Part shown: piece by piece, positions 60,343 through 64,000 of the stretch | Position numbering within the stretch: position 1 is the stretch's first letter | Layout of the letters: the number at the start of each line of letters is the position of its first letter | Assembly: GCF_047314965.1 (NCBI RefSeq) | Contig: NZ_JBLBVK010000049.1 | Span: 1-64,000, forward strand | DNA: 64,000 nt | Origin: JAVJUV01 sp047314965 | GTDB taxonomy: Bacteria; Pseudomonadota; Alphaproteobacteria; Rhodobacterales; Rhodobacteraceae | Direction of reading: 5' to 3' | Notes under the pieces: model-generated | The model's database searches: none | The model's input: the letters and a program-made list of their open reading frames with translations, nothing else | What the model was told of the DNA's origin: nothing | Program-made: the position numbers and the translations under genes

Positions 60343-61727
60343 TCCAGACGTTCCTTCCAGCGGACGATCTGCGCGCGCACCTGGTCGGGTGCCGTGCCTC
60401 CGTAGGATGTGCGGCTTCTGACGGAGTTGTCCACACCCAGGACGTCATAGACGCCTTCGGTGATCGAAGGATGGGCGGATTTCATCTGATCGAGGCTGAG
60501 GTCAGGCAGGTCGCAGCCCTGGTCTTCGGCCAGAGCGACGAGGCGGCCGGTGACGTGGTGCGCGTCGCGGAACGGAAGCCCCGCTTCGCGCACAAGCCAG
60601 TCGGCAAGGTCGGTGGCCGTGGAGAACCCCGAGGATGCAGCCGCGCGAAGGGCGTCGGGATTGGCGGACATGTCCTTGACCATGCCTTCCATTGCGGCGA
60701 GCGCCAGCATCAGGCTGTCCGCGGCGTCGAAGACCTGTTCCTTGTCCTCCTGCATGTCCTTTGAATAGGTGAGCGGCAAACCCTTCATCACCGTGAAAAG
60801 ACCCACTGTCGCGCCCAGGATGCGGCCGATCTTGGCGCGCACGAGTTCGGCGGCGTCGGGATTCTTCTTCTGCGGCATGATCGAGGAGCCGGTCGAGAAC
60901 CGGTCGGACATTCGGACGAAACGGAACTGCGCGGAGGACCAGATCACGAGTTCTTCGGCGAAGCGGCTGAGGTGCATGGCACAGATCGAGGCGGCCGCGA
61001 GGAACTCGAGCGCGAAATCGCGGTCGGCCACCGCGTCGAGCGAGTTGGCCGAGGGGCGATCGAAGCCCAGCGCCCTGGCGGTTGCGTGCCGGTCGATCGG
61101 GAAGGACGTGCCGGCCAGCGCGGCGGCGCCGAGGGGGCTTTCGTTCATGCGGGCGCGGGCGTCAGCGAAGCGCGAGGCATCGCGGCCCAGCATCTCGACA
61201 TAGGCCATCATGTGGTGACCCCAGGTCACCGGCTGCGCGGTCTGCAAGTGAGTGAAGCCGGGCATGACCCAGTCGGCACCCTGCTCCGCCTGCCCGAGAA
61301 GCGCCTTTTGCAACGCCTCGATCCCGGCAATGACGGCATCGCACTGGTCGCGGACCCAGAGGCGGAAATCGACGGCGACCTGATCGTTCCTGCTGCGCGC
61401 GGTGTGAAGCCGGCCGGCGGGCTCTCCGATCAGGTCCTTCAGCCGCGCCTCGACATTCATGTGAATGTCTTCGAGGGCGGTGGAAAAAGCGAATTCTCCG
61501 CCCTCGATCTCTGACAAGACCGTGAGCAGACCTTCCCGAATGGCCTCTGCGTCGCTATCCGTAATGATACCCTGCGCAGCCAGCATGGCGGCGTGGGCGC
61601 GTGAACCTTCGATGTCCTGACGCGCAAGCCGCTTGTCGAAGCCGATCGAGGCGTTAATTGCCTCCATGATGGCATCGGGTCCGGCGGCAAAGCGGCCGCC
61701 CCACATCTTGTTTGCGCTGTCGGTCAT
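60339..61727 (-). CDS. argH: Argininosuccinate lyase
   Basis: A 462-residue enzyme of the arginine pathway that splits argininosuccinate into arginine and fumarate. It begins MTDSANKMWGGRFAAGPDAIM and has the family signature GSSIMPQKKNPDAAELVR, plus the conserved HTARSRNDQVAVDFRLWVRD block. The ATG at 61727 fits; the long upstream open frame is antisense to the TlpA gene. It heads argH-lipoprotein-lipoprotein-DUF2834 and is divergent from the thioredoxin gene, 24 bases apart. Confidence 0.97.
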   Translation of the reverse strand: MTDSANKMWGGRFAAGPDAIMEAINASIGFDKRLARQDIEGSRAHAAMLAAQGIITDSDAEAIREGLLTVLSEIEGGEFAFSTALEDIHMNVEARLKDLIGEPAGRLHTARSRNDQVAVDFRLWVRDQCDAVIAGIEALQKALLGQAEQGADWVMPGFTHLQTAQPVTWGHHMMAYVEMLGRDASRFADARARMNESPLGAAALAGTSFPIDRHATARALGFDRPSANSLDAVADRDFALEFLAAASICAMHLSRFAEELVIWSSAQFRFVRMSDRFSTGSSIMPQKKNPDAAELVRAKIGRILGATVGLFTVMKGLPLTYSKDMQEDKEQVFDAADSLMLALAAMEGMVKDMSANPDALRAAASSGFSTATDLADWLVREAGLPFRDAHHVTGRLVALAEDQGCDLPDLSLDQMKSAHPSITEGVYDVLGVDNSVRSRTSYGGTAPDQVRAQIVRWKERLE

Positions 61728-61751
61728 GTGAATTCGTCCTTTGGAGGGACC

Positions 61752-62306
61752 ATGCTGAAGTTTCTTGCCGTCCTCTACACGGCCCTCGCGTTTACTGCAA
61801 ACGCCGCTCTTGCCGACGTGGCCGCCGCCGAGGCGGCGCGGGAAGGCACGATGAAGAAACTTCTGTTCTCGGACCCTGTGGAGGTCTCGGGCGAGACATT
61901 CACGGACCCCGACGGCGGCGAATTCCGGCTTTCGGATTTCGGGGGCAAGCACGTGGTCGTGAATTTCTGGGCGACCTGGTGCGCGCCATGCCGCAAGGAA
62001 ATGCCGATGCTCTCGGAACTGCAACGCGAGTTTGGCGGGGAGACGTTCGAAGTTCTGACGATCGCGACGGGGCGGAACTCGGTTCCGGGAATCCGCAAGT
62101 TCTTCGAGGAGGTCGGCGTCGACAACCTGCCCCTTTACCTCGATCCAAAGTCCGCGCTTGGCCGGGACATGGGTGTGCTAGGCCTGCCGATCACGGTGAT
62201 TCTTGACCCCGAGGGCCGCGAGATCGCCCGGATGCGCGGCGATGCCGAATGGAATTCCGACAGCGCGAAGGCTGTGATTCGCGCCTTGATCGGGCTGGAA
62301 GGCTGA
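61752..62306 (+). CDS. TlpA family thioredoxin-like disulfide reductase
   Basis: A 184-residue exported thioredoxin-fold protein. It has a signal peptide (LKFLAVLYTALAFTANAALA), then RLSDFGGKHVVVNFWATWCAPCRKE with the WCAPC active site, and the cis-proline region LGLPITVILDPEG. It likely reduces periplasmic disulfides, for example during cytochrome c maturation. GGAGGGA precedes the ATG at 61752. It is divergent from argH, as in related genomes. Confidence 0.9.
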   Translation: MLKFLAVLYTALAFTANAALADVAAAEAAREGTMKKLLFSDPVEVSGETFTDPDGGEFRLSDFGGKHVVVNFWATWCAPCRKEMPMLSELQREFGGETFEVLTIATGRNSVPGIRKFFEEVGVDNLPLYLDPKSALGRDMGVLGLPITVILDPEGREIARMRGDAEWNSDSAKAVIRALIGLEG

Positions 62307-62376
62307 TCTTCCCTTGCCCCGCTGATCCGCATACGTTTTAAGCCCCGTCGCAGCCCGGCAATCGAGCATTCTCCCG

Positions 62377-64000
62377 ATGTCCCAGAGCAAAGGCCACGTA
62401 ACGGCCGTCCTCGGCCCTACGAATACTGGCAAGACGCATTATGCCATCGAGCGGATGCTCGGTCATCGCACCGGCGTGATCGGTCTGCCGCTGCGCCTTC
62501 TTGCGCGGGAGGTCTATGACCGGATTGTCGCCGTGCGCGGCCCCTCGGTCGTCGCTCTTGTCACGGGCGAGGAACGGATCGTGCCGGAGCGGACGCAGTA
62601 CTGGGTCTGCACGGTAGAGGCCATGCCCGAGGGTATGGGTTGCGACTTCCTTGCCGTAGACGAGATCCAGCTTTGCGCCGATCCCGAGCGGGGTCACGTG
62701 TTTACCGACCGGCTGCTGCGCGCACGCGGCCTGCACGAGACGCTGTTCATGGGCTCGGACACGATGCGGGGCGCGATTGCCGCGCTGATCCCCGGCGTGC
62801 AGTTCCAGCGCCGCGAACGGTTCAGCGAACTGACCTATACCGGATCGAAGAAGATCAGCCGGATGACGCCGCGCGCCGCGATCGTCGGGTTTTCGGTCGA
62901 GAACGTCTATGCCATCGCCGAGCTGATCAGGCGCCAGAAGGGCGGCGCTGCCGTGGTCATGGGGGCTTTATCGCCGCGAACGCGCAATGCGCAGGTCGAG
63001 ATGTACCAGCAGGGCGAGGTCGATTACCTCGTGGCTACAGATGCCATCGGAATGGGGCTCAACCTGGATATCGACCATGTCGCGTTCTCGGGCCTGAGGA
63101 AATTCGACGGCCGACGGATGCGCGACCTGCAGCCGAACGAGTTGGCCCAGATCGCGGGGCGCGCGGGTCGGTACATGAGTCCGGGCACCTTCGGGGTCAC
63201 CGGCGAGGCCTCTCCCCTGCCCGACCCGATTGTCGACGCCATCACCTCGCACAGCTTCACGCCGATCAAGAAACTGCAGTGGCGCAACCCCCGGCTGGAG
63301 TTCGGTTCGATCGACCGGCTGATCCAGTCGCTTGAAGCCGCGCCCGAAGACGAGTGGCTTGTCCGCGCCCGGGACGCCGACGACCTGATCGCCCTGAAAG
63401 CAATGTCCGAGGTAGCCGAGGTGCGCGCCCGCGGCTCGGACGGTCCGTCGGTCAGGCTATTGTGGGATGTGTGCCGCGTGCCGGATTTCAGGGGCATCAG
63501 CCACCAGGAGCATGCGCAGCTTCTTGAACGGATTTTCGGCTTTCTGCACGAGTACGGGCGCGTCCCGGACGACTGGCTGGCGCGACAGGTCAAACGGATC
63601 GACCGCACCGATGGCGACATCGATACCCTGTCGAAGCGGCTGGCGTATATCCGCACATGGACCTACGTGGCGCAGCGGAAAGGCTGGACCAACGAGGAAA
63701 GCGATTGGCGTGAGGCGACTCGCAAGGTAGAAGACCGCCTGTCGGATGCGCTACATGATGCTCTGACACAAAGATTTGTCGATCGGCGCACCTCTGTGCT
63801 GTTGCGCCGGTTGAAGCAAAAGGAGGGCCTTGTGGCCGAGGTGAACGATAAGGGTGAAGTGACGGTCGAAGGGCAATTCGTCGGTCGTCTTGAGGGGTTC
63901 CGTTTCCACGAGGACGCGACGGCAACCGGCGACGAGGCCAAGACTGTCAAACAGGCGGCGATGGCCGCGCTTGGACCCGAGTTCCATCTTCGGGCGGACA
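62377..64000 (+). CDS. SUV3-like superfamily 2 helicase (partial, runs off the window)
   Basis: At least 541 codons are present and the frame continues past the window edge. Walker A is GPTNTGKT (13-20) in the first 20 residues, the DEIQ box (95-98) is in FLAVDEIQLC, and the second RecA lobe has ATDAIGMGLNLDI and QIAGRAGRY. Downstream segments (WRNPRLEFGS and VDRRTSVLLRRL) match the bacterial SUV3-type helicase-related proteins of Rhodobacteraceae. It probably acts on RNA, but activity is not shown. The ATG at 62377 lacks a strong RBS. Confidence 0.88.
   Translation, partial: MSQSKGHVTAVLGPTNTGKTHYAIERMLGHRTGVIGLPLRLLAREVYDRIVAVRGPSVVALVTGEERIVPERTQYWVCTVEAMPEGMGCDFLAVDEIQLCADPERGHVFTDRLLRARGLHETLFMGSDTMRGAIAALIPGVQFQRRERFSELTYTGSKKISRMTPRAAIVGFSVENVYAIAELIRRQKGGAAVVMGALSPRTRNAQVEMYQQGEVDYLVATDAIGMGLNLDIDHVAFSGLRKFDGRRMRDLQPNELAQIAGRAGRYMSPGTFGVTGEASPLPDPIVDAITSHSFTPIKKLQWRNPRLEFGSIDRLIQSLEAAPEDEWLVRARDADDLIALKAMSEVAEVRARGSDGPSVRLLWDVCRVPDFRGISHQEHAQLLERIFGFLHEYGRVPDDWLARQVKRIDRTDGDIDTLSKRLAYIRTWTYVAQRKGWTNEESDWREATRKVEDRLSDALHDALTQRFVDRRTSVLLRRLKQKEGLVAEVNDKGEVTVEGQFVGRLEGFRFHEDATATGDEAKTVKQAAMAALGPEFHLRAD

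Noticed and set aside
1..64000. tRNA genes, CRISPR arrays, rRNA and intact insertion sequences
   Set aside because: No cloverleaf with a matching TTCGAATCC-type arm, no regular spaced repeats and no transposase were found by eye; the only dispersed repeats are the short intergenic elements reported.

Overview
The window reads as chromosome from an alphaproteobacterium of the Rhodobacteraceae (Roseobacter/Rhodobacter group). This rests on gene families and neighbourhoods seen here: a TrcR/DUF1013 cell-cycle regulator, COQ9, DUF1244, a TIGR02302 protein, L-malyl-CoA lyase, the DgcN/DgcA D-glutamate pair, a CPA2 antiporter, and argH followed by tiny lipoproteins. The DNA is GC-rich and densely packed with many 1-4 base gene overlaps. 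The species cannot be named from sequence alone. I recognise no rRNA, tRNA, CRISPR array, prophage or intact insertion sequence. The one structural RNA is the SRP RNA near 2.9 kb.

Layout. 0-2.7 kb: end of a SsuABC/TauABC-like importer and an AraC-type regulator. 2.8-5.4 kb: SRP RNA, rsgA, a phosphatase/membrane-protein pair and a YdcH-like protein. 5.5-9.4 kb: dnaX, ybaB, a TraB/GumN-like gene and recR. 9.4-13.1 kb: trcR, RNase T2, a quinone oxidoreductase, COQ9 and rpsU. 13.1-15.7 kb: an AT-richer leader and a modular protein made of a lysyl oxidase domain, two PPC domains and two C-type lectin domains, the most unusual gene here. 15.7-20.3 kb: OsmC, an Lrp regulator divergent from ald, a thioredoxin-like protein, mscL, YtoQ and a phosphoribosyltransferase. 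20.3-24.5 kb: rpmI-rplT-pheS-pheT. 24.6-29.7 kb: pyruvate kinase, N-formylglutamate amidohydrolase, DUF1244 and a GGDEF-EAL protein. 29.7-32.7 kb: a dgcN-dgcA-dat operon expected to route D-glutamate and other D-amino acids into L-amino-acid and keto-acid metabolism. 32.9-38.4 kb: mcl1, a small coiled-coil protein, a Kef-type antiporter, accA and a methyltransferase. 38.4-45.4 kb: an amylosucrase-like enzyme, DedA, a flavoprotein, an acyltransferase, ftsX-ftsE and a zinc-ribbon membrane protein. 45.4-49.6 kb: a decayed SDR gene, TIGR02302 and lysA.

49.7-59.7 kb looks like an accessory block lying between lysA and the argH-lipoprotein cluster, which are usually neighbours in this family. It holds a methyltransferase, a quinone reductase, a LysR regulator, an orphan gene, a 5'-truncated tauC, a DegT-type aminotransferase, DUF2267 and other small proteins, and two divergent low-affinity phosphate transporters. 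59.7-64 kb: DUF2834, two overlapping small lipoprotein genes, argH, a TlpA-type thioredoxin, and a SUV3-like helicase that runs off the end.

Three intergenic copies of a short tandem element (core CGTATGGC, repeated at 11-12 bases) at 7.27, 33.9 and 51.6 kb form a dispersed repeat family that the genes do not explain.
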